Shown piece by piece: positions 43,867-50,627 of a DNA stretch of 64,000 bases. The position numbers were made by a program, and so were the translations under genes. A model generated the notes under the pieces. The model saw only the letters and a list, made by a program, of their open reading frames with translations, was not told the origin of the DNA and did no database searches. The stretch's first letter is position 1; every line of letters starts with the position of its first letter. The DNA is from Streptomyces fradiae (lineage in GTDB: Bacteria; Actinomycetota; Actinomycetes; Streptomycetales; Streptomycetaceae), in contig NZ_CP065958.1 in assembly GCF_041270065.1 (NCBI RefSeq), positions 434,001 through 498,000 on the forward strand. The letters run 5' to 3'.

Positions 43867-44211
43867 TCAGGCGTCCCGCTCGTCCGGGCGCGGCCGTTCG
43901 TCGCCCCGCAGATGACGGCGCGACCAGCGCACGAGGAGCCGGAGCAGACAGAGCAGGGTGAGGATCCATACGGCGGCGAAGGCCCAGACGAGGGCCGTGG
44001 CACCGTTGGCGACCGCGACGACGAGGAGCACCATCGCCATGGGCCCGAGCAGGGCCGCCGCGGGCGCCGCGAACCGTCCCGATCCGAGCCGGGCCCGCAG
44101 CCGGGTGCGGCCGGCCCCGAGGGCCCGGGCGAACCCGGAGTCCGCGGCGAGGTCCTCCTCGATCTCCGCGAGGATCCGCCGCTCGCGGGGCGAGAGCTGT
44201 GCGCCGCCCAT
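43867..44211 (-). CDS. DUF3040 membrane protein
   Basis: This 114-residue protein has ATG 44211 with GGGAGG eight bases upstream. The N-terminus 'LSPRERRILAEIEEDLAAD' is the DUF3040 signature. Two adjacent membrane helices follow ('AALLGPMAMVLLVVAVANG' and 'ALVWAFAAVWILTLLCLLRL'), ending in a basic-acidic tail. The function of the family is unknown. An inactivated relative lies at 3418-3727. Confidence 0.82.
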   Translation of the reverse strand: MGGAQLSPRERRILAEIEEDLAADSGFARALGAGRTRLRARLGSGRFAAPAAALLGPMAMVLLVVAVANGATALVWAFAAVWILTLLCLLRLLVRWSRRHLRGDERPRPDERDA

Positions 44212-44246
44212 CCTCGACACCTCCCGCAGGGTAGCCGCGCATGACG

Positions 44247-44519
44247 CTACTCGGCGGCTACCCCACGGCTCCGCGCCGAACCGCACGCCTTCATCGCCTT
44301 CATCAGCGGCCCGGGAGGCGCCGGCGGCGCCGTGTACCGCTCGGCGGCGCGGACGGCCGCGACGGCGTTGCGCTCCCCCATGAGGACACACAGCGTGTAC
44401 GCCGTGTCCTCGAACCGCCGGCGCGCCGCGAGGTCGTGCGGCCGGGCCAGGACCAGCCGTTCCTGCGTGCGGTAGCTGCGCAGCAGACGGGCGATCGTGT
44501 TGCGGTCGGGGAGCAGCAT
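44247..44519 (-). CDS. DUF5133 protein
   Basis: This 90-residue protein has ATG 44519 preceded by AGGAGG. 'MLLPDRNTIARLLRSYRTQE' and 'YTLCVLMGERNAVAAVRAAE' form the compact helical DUF5133 domain, found in many copies in Streptomyces. No function is established. It lies upstream of DUF3040 on the same strand with a 35-base gap, so the two may be co-transcribed. Confidence 0.8.
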   Translation of the reverse strand: MLLPDRNTIARLLRSYRTQERLVLARPHDLAARRRFEDTAYTLCVLMGERNAVAAVRAAERYTAPPAPPGPLMKAMKACGSARSRGVAAE

Positions 44520-44666
44520 CCGGTCCTCCTGGTGCGTGCCTGGCCCCCCCGTGATTCCCCCATGGTGGGGGCACTCGGTCACCCGCGCGAGCGAAGTCGT
44601 CACCGTCCGTCACGGGCGGTGGTTCGCCCGGGTGCGCGGGCCCCGGGATTGGCGGAAGGTCGAGAC

Positions 44667-45704
44667 ATGAACCCGAGCGAGCGGCTGCGCGTGGTGGTCA
44701 CCGGCGCCACCGGGAACGTGGGGACGAGTGTGGTGCGCGCCCTGGTGCGCGAGTCCCGGGTCGGTTCGGTGCTCGGCCTGTCCCGGCGCCGGCCCGGGCT
44801 CGACCTTGAGCGCGCCGAGTGGGCCGAGGCCGACCTCTCCCTGGAGGGTGACGAGCCGCGTCTCGCGCAGTACGTGGCGGACGCCGACGCAGTGGTGCAC
44901 CTGGCCTGGCGGTTCGGGCCGACGCACGATCCGGTGACGACCTGGCGCACCAATGTGCTCGGCACGGTGCGGGTGCTCGACGCGGTGGCGGCGGCCCGGG
45001 TGCCGGTTCTGGTGTGCGCGTCGTCGGTGGGCGCCTACTCCCCGGGGCCGGGCGACGGGGCTCCGGTGTCGGAGTCGTGGCCGACGCACGGCTGGCCGGG
45101 CGCCGCGTACACCCGCGAGAAGGCGTACGTGGAACGCCTCCTGGACACCTTCGAGCGGGACCATCCGCAGACCCGGGTGGTGCGGATGCGGCCCGCCTTC
45201 CTCTTCAAGGAGGAGGCGGCGAGCGAGCAGCGGCGGATCTTCGCGGGCCGCTGGGTGCCGGGGCAGCTGTTCCGGCCGGAGCTGCTGCCGCTGCTCCCCG
45301 AGGTGCCGGGGCTGCGCTTCCAGACGCTGCACACGGAGGACGCGGCGGACGCGTACGTACGGGCGCTGCTGCGCGATGTGCGGGGCGCGTTCAACCTGGC
45401 CGCCGAGCCGGTGGTGGACGGGAAGCTGCTCGGCGCCCTGTTCGGGGCGCGGCGGGTGCGGGTGCCGGTCCCCGCGGTGCGCGGGGCGCTCTCGGCGGCC
45501 TGGCGGCTGCGGGTGGCGCCGGCCGATCCGGGGCTGCTCGACGCGGTGCTGCGGCTGCCGCTGATGGCGACCGACCGGGCCCGCCGGGAGCTGGGCTGGG
45601 TGGCGGCCAGGACCTCGGTGGAGGCCTTGGAGGCGTTCCTGCGCGGGGTACGGGCCGGGGGCGGCGACGCGACCGAGCCGCTGGCCGGCCGCCGCTTCGG
45701 CTGA
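44667..45704 (+). CDS. NAD-dependent epimerase/dehydratase (extended SDR)
   Basis: This 345-residue protein has ATG 44667 with GGAAGG upstream. The nucleotide-binding motif is 'VVVTGATGNVGTSVVRALV', the strand-3 Asp is in 'WAEADLSL', and 'DAVVHLAWRFGP' follows. The catalytic set is Ser in 'VLVCASSVGAYSPG' and YxxxK in 'AAYTREKAYVERLL'. The C-terminal part is shorter and more divergent than in sugar epimerases. It is probably a nucleotide-sugar or general NAD(P)-dependent oxidoreductase; the substrate is not evident. It is convergent with the GST-like gene, 19 bases apart. Confidence 0.85.
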   Translation: MNPSERLRVVVTGATGNVGTSVVRALVRESRVGSVLGLSRRRPGLDLERAEWAEADLSLEGDEPRLAQYVADADAVVHLAWRFGPTHDPVTTWRTNVLGTVRVLDAVAAARVPVLVCASSVGAYSPGPGDGAPVSESWPTHGWPGAAYTREKAYVERLLDTFERDHPQTRVVRMRPAFLFKEEAASEQRRIFAGRWVPGQLFRPELLPLLPEVPGLRFQTLHTEDAADAYVRALLRDVRGAFNLAAEPVVDGKLLGALFGARRVRVPVPAVRGALSAAWRLRVAPADPGLLDAVLRLPLMATDRARRELGWVAARTSVEALEAFLRGVRAGGGDATEPLAGRRFG

Positions 45705-45723
45705 GCTCGCCCGCGACGTCCGT

Positions 45724-46626
45724 TCAGGCGGCGCGGGCGGCCGCCCAGTCGACGATCCGGATGGCGGCGCCGGCCGCCTCCCGGCCCCGGCAGTGGGCGT
45801 GGTGCCGGGCGAGCAGGGCGTCGATGTCGAGGTGCCGGCCGAAGGCGGGGTGTCCGGCGAGCCGGGCGGCGTAGGCCCAGAGCGCGGGGTGGCCGGCGAT
45901 CCGCTCGGTGGCGGCGGCGTCGAGGTGCCAGCGGTGGACGGTGTCGAGCTGGACGAGGGTGACCCAGACGGTGATGTCGGCGGCGGTGAGCGCGTCGCCG
46001 AGGACGTACGGGCGCCGGGCGAGGCGCCGTTCCAGGGCGCCGAGGGCGGCGAAGAGCACGGTGAGCGGGTCGTGGTGGGCGGCGGTGTCGTCGAGGCCGA
46101 GCTCGCCGGCGCGCTGGGCGGCGGCGCCGACGCCGCGGGCGCACAGGTCGGCGACGGCGCGGAGCTCGTCCGCCCGGTCCTCGGGGAGGAGTTCGGGGCC
46201 GTCACCGCGGAACCGCAGGGCGAGGTCGCGCCGGATGTCGGGGGTGTGGGTGGACACGATCCGGCCGGTCCAGCCGTCGCTGAGCACGGGCGCGGCGGCG
46301 GGTCCGCGATAGAGGTGGGCGCTGGCCTCGTAGAGCGGGCGGAGCGCGGTGTAGCCGCCGTCGGGGGTGTCGGGGAGGGCGGGCAGCAGCCGCAGCGGGA
46401 GGGTGGCGTCGAGGCCGAGGAGGGCGTGGGTGACGGCGACGCCCAGACAGTCGGGGTCGGCGGGGGCGAGGTGCAACCGGTAGCGGTGCGGGACGGGGTA
46501 GTGGCCGCTGCGCACGTCGCGGCCGATCCGGCCCCGGAAGTCCCGGTCGGCGGTGGCGGGGACGATCGACGGCACGGCGGAGGAGATGGCGGAGGGGACG
46601 GCGGAGGGCGGGACGACGGCGGACAT
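45724..46626 (-). CDS. Xi-class glutathione transferase-like protein (glutathionyl-hydroquinone reductase family), altered active site
   Basis: This 300-residue protein has the Xi-class/ECM4 layout: an N-terminal thioredoxin-like region (about 40-130) and an all-helical C-terminal half with 'RRPYVLGDALTAADITVWVT' and 'HPALWAYAARLAGHPAFGRH'. In canonical members a CPWAH motif supplies the catalytic cysteine. Here the matching place reads 'HLAPADPDCLGVAVTHALLG', so CPWA is replaced and the only nearby Cys is shifted. Activity may be changed or mycothiol may be used. ATG 46626 has AGGGAGA upstream. A 36-codon leader peptide of the type found before sulfur genes lies 123 bases upstream. Confidence 0.78.
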   Translation of the reverse strand: MSAVVPPSAVPSAISSAVPSIVPATADRDFRGRIGRDVRSGHYPVPHRYRLHLAPADPDCLGVAVTHALLGLDATLPLRLLPALPDTPDGGYTALRPLYEASAHLYRGPAAAPVLSDGWTGRIVSTHTPDIRRDLALRFRGDGPELLPEDRADELRAVADLCARGVGAAAQRAGELGLDDTAAHHDPLTVLFAALGALERRLARRPYVLGDALTAADITVWVTLVQLDTVHRWHLDAAATERIAGHPALWAYAARLAGHPAFGRHLDIDALLARHHAHCRGREAAGAAIRIVDWAAARAA

Positions 46627-46749
46627 GGTTCTCCCTGGGTGCTCGGTGCTGGGTCACGGCGCGGCGCACGCCGGAGGCAGCACAGGTACGGGAAGGAGGT
46701 GGTGCGGGAAGGGGTGTGGAACCGAAGGACCGTGTGAGGGCGGCGGGCT

Positions 46750-46860
46750 CTACACCGCGCTGCACACCCGCAGCAGGTCGATGTGGCGGCGCGAGGTCAG
46801 GTCCAGGGGGCGGGGCGGGCGGACGGTGTGCGTCCGGTGCTGCGCGGTCGCGGCTCCCAT
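46750..46860 (-). CDS. Putative sulfur-type leader peptide (36 aa)
   Basis: A short minus-strand reading frame starts ATG 46860 behind GGTAGGGA and ends TAG 46750-46752. It encodes MGAATAQHRTHTVRPPRP followed by LDLTSRRHIDLLRVCSAV. The C-terminal pattern (R-R-H-I/V-D-L-x-R-V-x-S-A) matches the short leader peptides annotated upstream of sulfur-assimilation and thiol genes in actinobacteria. Translation of its Cys and Arg codons may control expression of the gene 123 bases downstream, here the GST-like protein. This supports thiol or sulfur regulation. The peptide itself need not have a function. Confidence 0.7.
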   Translation of the reverse strand: MGAATAQHRTHTVRPPRPLDLTSRRHIDLLRVCSAV

Positions 46861-46979
46861 GGTTCCCTACCTGTTCGCTCGGGTTTCCCGCTCCCGAGCC
46901 TGGGAGCGGCGGCACCCGCGCGTCAAGGGGTGGGAAGGCGGCGCTCGGAGCACGGCGAGGGCGAGGGGGCGCGCCTATG

Positions 46980-46985
46980 CATAAT
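46980..46985 (+). promoter_or_regulatory. -10 element CATAAT of a probable leaderless promoter
   Basis: CATAAT is followed by GCGCGT and then ATG 46992 of the Rrf2 gene. No ribosome binding site is seen. If this promoter is used, the longer ATG at 46977 is excluded. Confidence 0.45.
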
Positions 46986-46991
46986 GCGCGT

Positions 46992-47450
46992 ATGCGCATT
47001 TCAGCCAGGGCCGACTACGCGGTGCGGGCCGCCCTCCAGCTCGCCGCGGCCCGGGACTCCGGGCCGGTGAAGGCCGAGGCGATCGCCGAGGTCCAGGGGA
47101 TCTCCCACAAGTTCCTGGAGGGCATCCTCGGCGACATGCGCAAGGGCGGTCTGGTGCAGAGCCAGCGCGGCGGCAAGGGCGGCTACTGGCTGGCGAAGCC
47201 GGCCGAGGACATCTCCGTGGCGGACGTGATCCGCTGCGTCGAGGGGCCGCTGGTGTCGGTGCGCGGGGTCCGGCCGCCGGAGCTGTCGTACACCGGACCC
47301 GCGGAGTCCCTGCTCACCCTGTGGGTCGCGCTGCGGGCCAACGTGCGCCAGGTGCTTGACGGCGTCTCGCTGGCCGAGCTCGCCTCCGCGCAGCTGCCGC
47401 CCGAGGTGGTGGCGCTCGCGGAGGACCCGGAGGCCTGGACCAACCCCTGA
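46992..47450 (+). CDS. Rrf2-family transcriptional regulator (CymR/IscR-like)
   Basis: This 152-residue protein starts 'MRISARADYAVRAALQLAAA', the canonical Rrf2 N-terminus. The winged helix includes 'AEVQGISHKFLEGILGDMRK' and 'GLVQSQRGGKGGYWLAKPAE'. The C-terminal region has a single Cys ('VIRCVEGPL') and lacks the three clustered cysteines of IscR or NsrR, so it probably has no Fe-S cluster, like CymR, the cysteine-metabolism repressor. It is divergent from the leader-peptide/GST unit and upstream of a DszC-like monooxygenase whose promoter has an Rrf2-like inverted repeat. It probably represses that gene. Confidence 0.87.
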   Translation: MRISARADYAVRAALQLAAARDSGPVKAEAIAEVQGISHKFLEGILGDMRKGGLVQSQRGGKGGYWLAKPAEDISVADVIRCVEGPLVSVRGVRPPELSYTGPAESLLTLWVALRANVRQVLDGVSLAELASAQLPPEVVALAEDPEAWTNP

Positions 47451-47484
47451 CGAGGGACCTTCGGTACCGCTCGTCCACTCTCCG

Positions 47485-47532
47485 CGATCCCGATCCCGAT
47501 CTCGGTCCCGGTCCCGGTCCCGGTCCCGGTCT
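47485..47532. repeat. Hexanucleotide tandem repeat, 8 units
   Basis: CGATCC x2, CGATCT, CGGTCC x4 and CGGTCT form an uninterrupted 48-base array with a 6-bp period. It lies between the Rrf2 stop and the terminator-like hairpin. Copy number may vary between strains by slippage. Confidence 0.75.
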
Positions 47533-47542
47533 CCGAGATTCC

Positions 47543-47563
47543 GGCGTCCGCGATGCGGACGCC
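47543..47563 (+). terminator. Terminator of the Rrf2 gene
   Basis: A perfect 9-bp stem GGCGTCCGC / GCGGACGCC with loop GAT is followed by TGTT, 93 bases after the Rrf2 stop. Confidence 0.6.
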
Positions 47564-47590
47564 TGTTGGGGCCCGGGCGGACCCTCTGCC

Positions 47591-47619
47591 AGTATCCCTA
47601 CTAATCCAGTGGGGATACT
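47591..47619. promoter_or_regulatory. Rrf2-type operator upstream of the DszC-like gene
   Basis: The arms AGTATCCCTACT (47591-47602) and AGTGGGGATACT (47608-47619) pair at 11 of 12 positions around AATCC. The CCnACT-n5-AGTnGG core recalls IscR/CymR-class operators. The site lies 20-48 bases before GTG 47639, over the expected promoter. The Rrf2 protein encoded just upstream is the natural candidate. Confidence 0.65.
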
Positions 47620-47638
47620 AGGGATCATGTGAGGTGAC

Positions 47639-48898
47639 GTGAGAACGCCGAAGAAGTCCGCACTGCGCACCGCCTCCGTGCCGGCCGGGGGCCTGCCCGC
47701 CGACCGCCGCGCCGACGACGCGATCTGGCCCCGCGTCACCCACGAGGTCGCCGACGACCTGGCCGTGGACGCCGTGGCCCGGGACCGGGCCGGCCTCGCC
47801 CCGTACGACGAGGTCGCCCGGCTCCAGGAGGCCGGACTGCCCGCGCTGCTCACCGCGCCCGGGCCGCTCGGCCGCGGCGCCGACTGGCGCACCGCCTGCG
47901 CGGTGGTCCGGGAGATCTCCGCCGCCGACGGCTCGGTGGGCGAACTCCTGGCCCACCACTGCGTGTTGTCCTGGACCTCCCGTTTCCTCGGCGCCCCGGC
48001 CGGACCGCGCTCGCTCGACTCCCGTACCGCCAAGGAGCGTTGGCTGCTCGCGGGCGCCGTCGAGCCGCCGCGCCCGGAGCCCGGCCGGCCCGGACTCGCC
48101 CTCACCCCGGCGGGCGGCGGCGGGTATCTGCTCGACGGACGGGGTGCCTTCGCCTCCGGCGTCACGGTGGCCGACCGGCTCGTCGTCGGGGCCCGCTGTA
48201 CGGAGACGGGCGACCTGCTCCTGGTCCTGGCCGACCCGGCCCACCCCGCCGTGACCGCCGAGCCGTGCGCCGAACGCGTGGGCCAGCGCCTCGCCGGCGC
48301 CGGCACCGTCGCCTTCGAGCGGCTGCCGGTCGGCCCCGGGAACGTCCTCGGCACCCTCCCCCGCGACGAGCACACCGTCGCCCCCTACGCGACCCTCGCC
48401 CCGCTCGCCCTGCGGCTCCTCCTGGTCCATGTGGCGCTCGGCATCGCCGAGGGCGCGCTCGCCGAAGCTCGCGACGTGAGCCGGGCCGGCCTGGCGGCCG
48501 CGCCGCACGCGGCCGATCCGGCGGCCGGCGACGACCCCTATCTGCTGCGTGCCTACGGGGAGTTGGCCACCTCCGCGCACACCGCGGCGGCGGTGGTCGA
48601 GCGCGCGACCGACGCCCTGGCGCGCGGGCTGCTCGCCGAACGCCTCCTCGACGTCGAGGAGCGCTCCGACATCGCCGTCCTCGTCGCCGCGGCCGAGACC
48701 GTCGCACACCCCGCGGCCCTCGACATCACCACCCGGATACTCCAGCTCGTCGCCCCGGCCGGCCCGCCCCCCGGCTTCGACCGCTTCTGGCGCAACGCCC
48801 GCGCCCTCACCGCCCCGGTCCCACCCGACCACCGCCTGCGCGACATCGGCGACCACTACCTGAACGGCACGCACGCCAGGCTCACCCTTCTGGCGTAG
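47639..48898 (+). CDS. Acyl-CoA-dehydrogenase-fold flavin monooxygenase (DszC/SfnB-like)
   Basis: This 419-residue protein starts at GTG 47639, with GAGG upstream. It has the ACAD-type fold: 'AGLAPYDEVARLQEAGLPAL', 'ADGSVGELLAHHCVLSW', the middle beta domain ('GYLLDGRGAFASGVTVADRL') and the C-terminal helical bundle ('LLLVHVALGIAEGALAEARD', 'LEERLLDVEERSDIAVLVAA'-like stretch and 'HPAALDITTRILQLV'). Instead of the catalytic Glu of true dehydrogenases, this branch (DszC, SfnB) uses reduced flavin to oxidise sulfur or related substrates. With the Rrf2 operator and leader-peptide neighbour, a sulfur-scavenging role is likely. No flavin reductase is adjacent. Confidence 0.75.
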   Translation: MRTPKKSALRTASVPAGGLPADRRADDAIWPRVTHEVADDLAVDAVARDRAGLAPYDEVARLQEAGLPALLTAPGPLGRGADWRTACAVVREISAADGSVGELLAHHCVLSWTSRFLGAPAGPRSLDSRTAKERWLLAGAVEPPRPEPGRPGLALTPAGGGGYLLDGRGAFASGVTVADRLVVGARCTETGDLLLVLADPAHPAVTAEPCAERVGQRLAGAGTVAFERLPVGPGNVLGTLPRDEHTVAPYATLAPLALRLLLVHVALGIAEGALAEARDVSRAGLAAAPHAADPAAGDDPYLLRAYGELATSAHTAAAVVERATDALARGLLAERLLDVEERSDIAVLVAAAETVAHPAALDITTRILQLVAPAGPPPGFDRFWRNARALTAPVPPDHRLRDIGDHYLNGTHARLTLLA

Positions 48899-48902
48899 GC
48901 CG

Positions 48903-48934
48903 GGTCCGCCGGATCCGGCCGGATCGGGCGGACC
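48903..48934. terminator. 32-bp near-perfect palindrome after the DszC-like gene
   Basis: Outer arms GGTCCGCC / GGCGGACC enclose the perfect 14-bp palindrome GATCCGGCCGGATC, with one mismatched pair between. It begins 5 bases after the stop codon. Most likely a terminator. Confidence 0.65.
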
Positions 48935-49077
48935 GCACCGGGCCGCGTCGGGACCGATGGCACGGCGGGTCGGGCCGTCCGGCCCTGTCGGGGGGCGGAC
49001 GATAGGCCCCAAGCTGGAGTCAGCGGGTCGCCGACCGGCGGCGGGCCGCACGCCGAACCGATGACGGAGGCAGCCTG

Positions 49078-49965
49078 ATGAGTCGTGAGATCGTCGCGGG
49101 AGTGGACGGTTCCCCGGAGAGCCTGGCCGCGGCGGACTGGGCCGCGCGGGAGGCCGTGCACCGGGACCTGCCGCTGCGGCTCGTGCACGCCTGGCGGTGG
49201 GAGCCGCTCGACCTCCCGCTGGTGCAGGATCCGACCGATCAGCTGAAGGCCGCGCGGGAGGTGCTGAGCACGGCGGGCGCGCGGGTCACGGAGCGCTTCC
49301 CGGACGTCGCGCTGGCCACCGAGCTCATCGGCGACACCCCGGTCGCCGCGCTGCTCGGCACCCTCGGGCGGGCCGAACTCCTCGCCCTCGGCTCGCGCGG
49401 GCAGGGCGCCATCGCGGGCTTCCTGCTCGGCTCGTACGGCCAGCAGGTCATCGCCTCCGCCACCGTCCCGGTGGTCGCGGTCCGCAGCCGGGACGGCGAA
49501 CCGGTCGAGCCGCCGGCCGGGGAGGTCCTGGTGGGCCAGCACGGCACGCCGGAGGACAGCGCGGCGGCGCTGGGCTTCGCCTTCGCGGCGGCGGCCGCGC
49601 GCGGGGCCTCGGTGCGGGCGGTGCGGGCCTGGAGCCTGCCGCCGCTGTTCGCGTTCAGCCCGGGTTCGCTGGCGCTCGCCGACGAGGCCGGCGGGCTCGA
49701 ACCGTACGAGAGGAAGGCGCTGCGCGAGGCCCTAGCCCCGTGGCGAGAGCGCTTCCCCGAGGTGGCGGTGACCGAGCACGTGGAGCTGGGCAGCGCAGGT
49801 CAGGTGCTGTTGTCCGGGGCCGGATCCGCTCAGCTGCTCGTGGTCGGCCGGCGGGCCCGGCGCGGCGCGATCGGCCCGCGGATCGGCTCCGTGGCGCACG
49901 CGGCGCTGCACCTGGCGCCGTGCCCCGTCGCGGTGGTGCCGCAGGAGGTTGACGCGCAGGATTGA
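49078..49965 (+). CDS. Universal stress protein, tandem UspA domains
   Basis: This 295-residue protein has ATG 49078 preceded by GGAGG. Domain 1 (about 1-140) has 'IVAGVDGSPESLAAADWAAR' and the ATP-binding loop 'LLALGSRGQGAIAGFLLGSY'. Domain 2 (about 148-290) is more divergent ('LVGQHGTPEDSAAALGFAF', 'LLVVGRRARRGAIGPRIGSV'). The G-2x-G-9x-G(S/T) motif is intact in domain 1 and partly kept in domain 2. Such proteins bind ATP and help stress and dormancy responses. It is upstream of the CAP-protein gene on the same strand (73-base gap). Confidence 0.92.
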   Translation: MSREIVAGVDGSPESLAAADWAAREAVHRDLPLRLVHAWRWEPLDLPLVQDPTDQLKAAREVLSTAGARVTERFPDVALATELIGDTPVAALLGTLGRAELLALGSRGQGAIAGFLLGSYGQQVIASATVPVVAVRSRDGEPVEPPAGEVLVGQHGTPEDSAAALGFAFAAAAARGASVRAVRAWSLPPLFAFSPGSLALADEAGGLEPYERKALREALAPWRERFPEVAVTEHVELGSAGQVLLSGAGSAQLLVVGRRARRGAIGPRIGSVAHAALHLAPCPVAVVPQEVDAQD

Positions 49966-50038
49966 CGAGGTGTGTCGCGCTCTCCCCGGCCGGACAGTAT
50001 GACCGCCGGCACCATCGGCCACGAGAGAGCGGAGCTCC

Positions 50039-50602
50039 ATGCAGCACGACACGTACGACAGGTCCCGGCACACATTCCGTACGAGGGTCACGGCGGCCGG
50101 CGCACTGGCCGCCGCGCTCACCGTGCTCACCGGGATGTACGCGGCGGGCCAGGCCCATCCGGCGGCCTCCGACCGGGCGGCCGCACCGGTGACCGCGGCA
50201 GCGGCCTCGGCCACCGCCGCGCAGGACGTCGCGCAGGTCGTACAACTCGTCAACGCCGAGCGGAGAAAGGCCGGTTGTGCCCCGCTGCGGTCCGATCCCA
50301 AGCTGCGGACCGCGGCGCAGGGCCACGCCGACGACATGGCCGCGCGCAACTACTACGCGCACGCGGGCCGGGACGGCCGGAACGCGGGTGACCGGATCAA
50401 GGCGGCCGGTTACGCCTGGTCGGCCTGGGGCGAGAACATCCACCGGGGGCCGCACTCGGCCGCGCAGGCGGTGGACGAGTGGATGAACAGCGCGGCGCAC
50501 CGGGAGAACATCCTCGACTGCTCCTTCGAGGACATCGGGGTGGGGGTCAACCTCACCGGCAACGGGCCCTGGTGGGTGCAGGACTTCGCCTCCGGGCGCT
50601 GA
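50039..50602 (+). CDS. Secreted CAP-domain (SCP/PR-1) protein
   Basis: This 187-residue protein has an N-terminal signal (basic start, then 'VTAAGALAAALTVLTGMYAA') followed by an Ala-rich stretch. The CAP domain is at about 64-187: 'VVQLVNAERRKAGCAPLRSD', 'YYAHAGRDG', 'AAGYAWSAWGENIHRGPHSA' and 'SAAHRENILDCSFEDIGVGV'. The His/Glu residues of the CAP cavity (H in YYAHAG, E in GEN, H in AHREN) and a Cys pair are present. It is secreted. It is convergent, 25 bases away, with a sigma factor carrying a homologous CAP domain. Confidence 0.9.
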   Translation: MQHDTYDRSRHTFRTRVTAAGALAAALTVLTGMYAAGQAHPAASDRAAAPVTAAAASATAAQDVAQVVQLVNAERRKAGCAPLRSDPKLRTAAQGHADDMAARNYYAHAGRDGRNAGDRIKAAGYAWSAWGENIHRGPHSAAQAVDEWMNSAAHRENILDCSFEDIGVGVNLTGNGPWWVQDFASGR

Positions 50603-50627
50603 GCCGCCGGGTCAGGACCGGCCGCGG

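Noticed and set aside
47485..47532. Tandem repeat considered as a CRISPR array
   Set aside because: The unit is 6 bp with no spacers, and no cas genes occur in the window.
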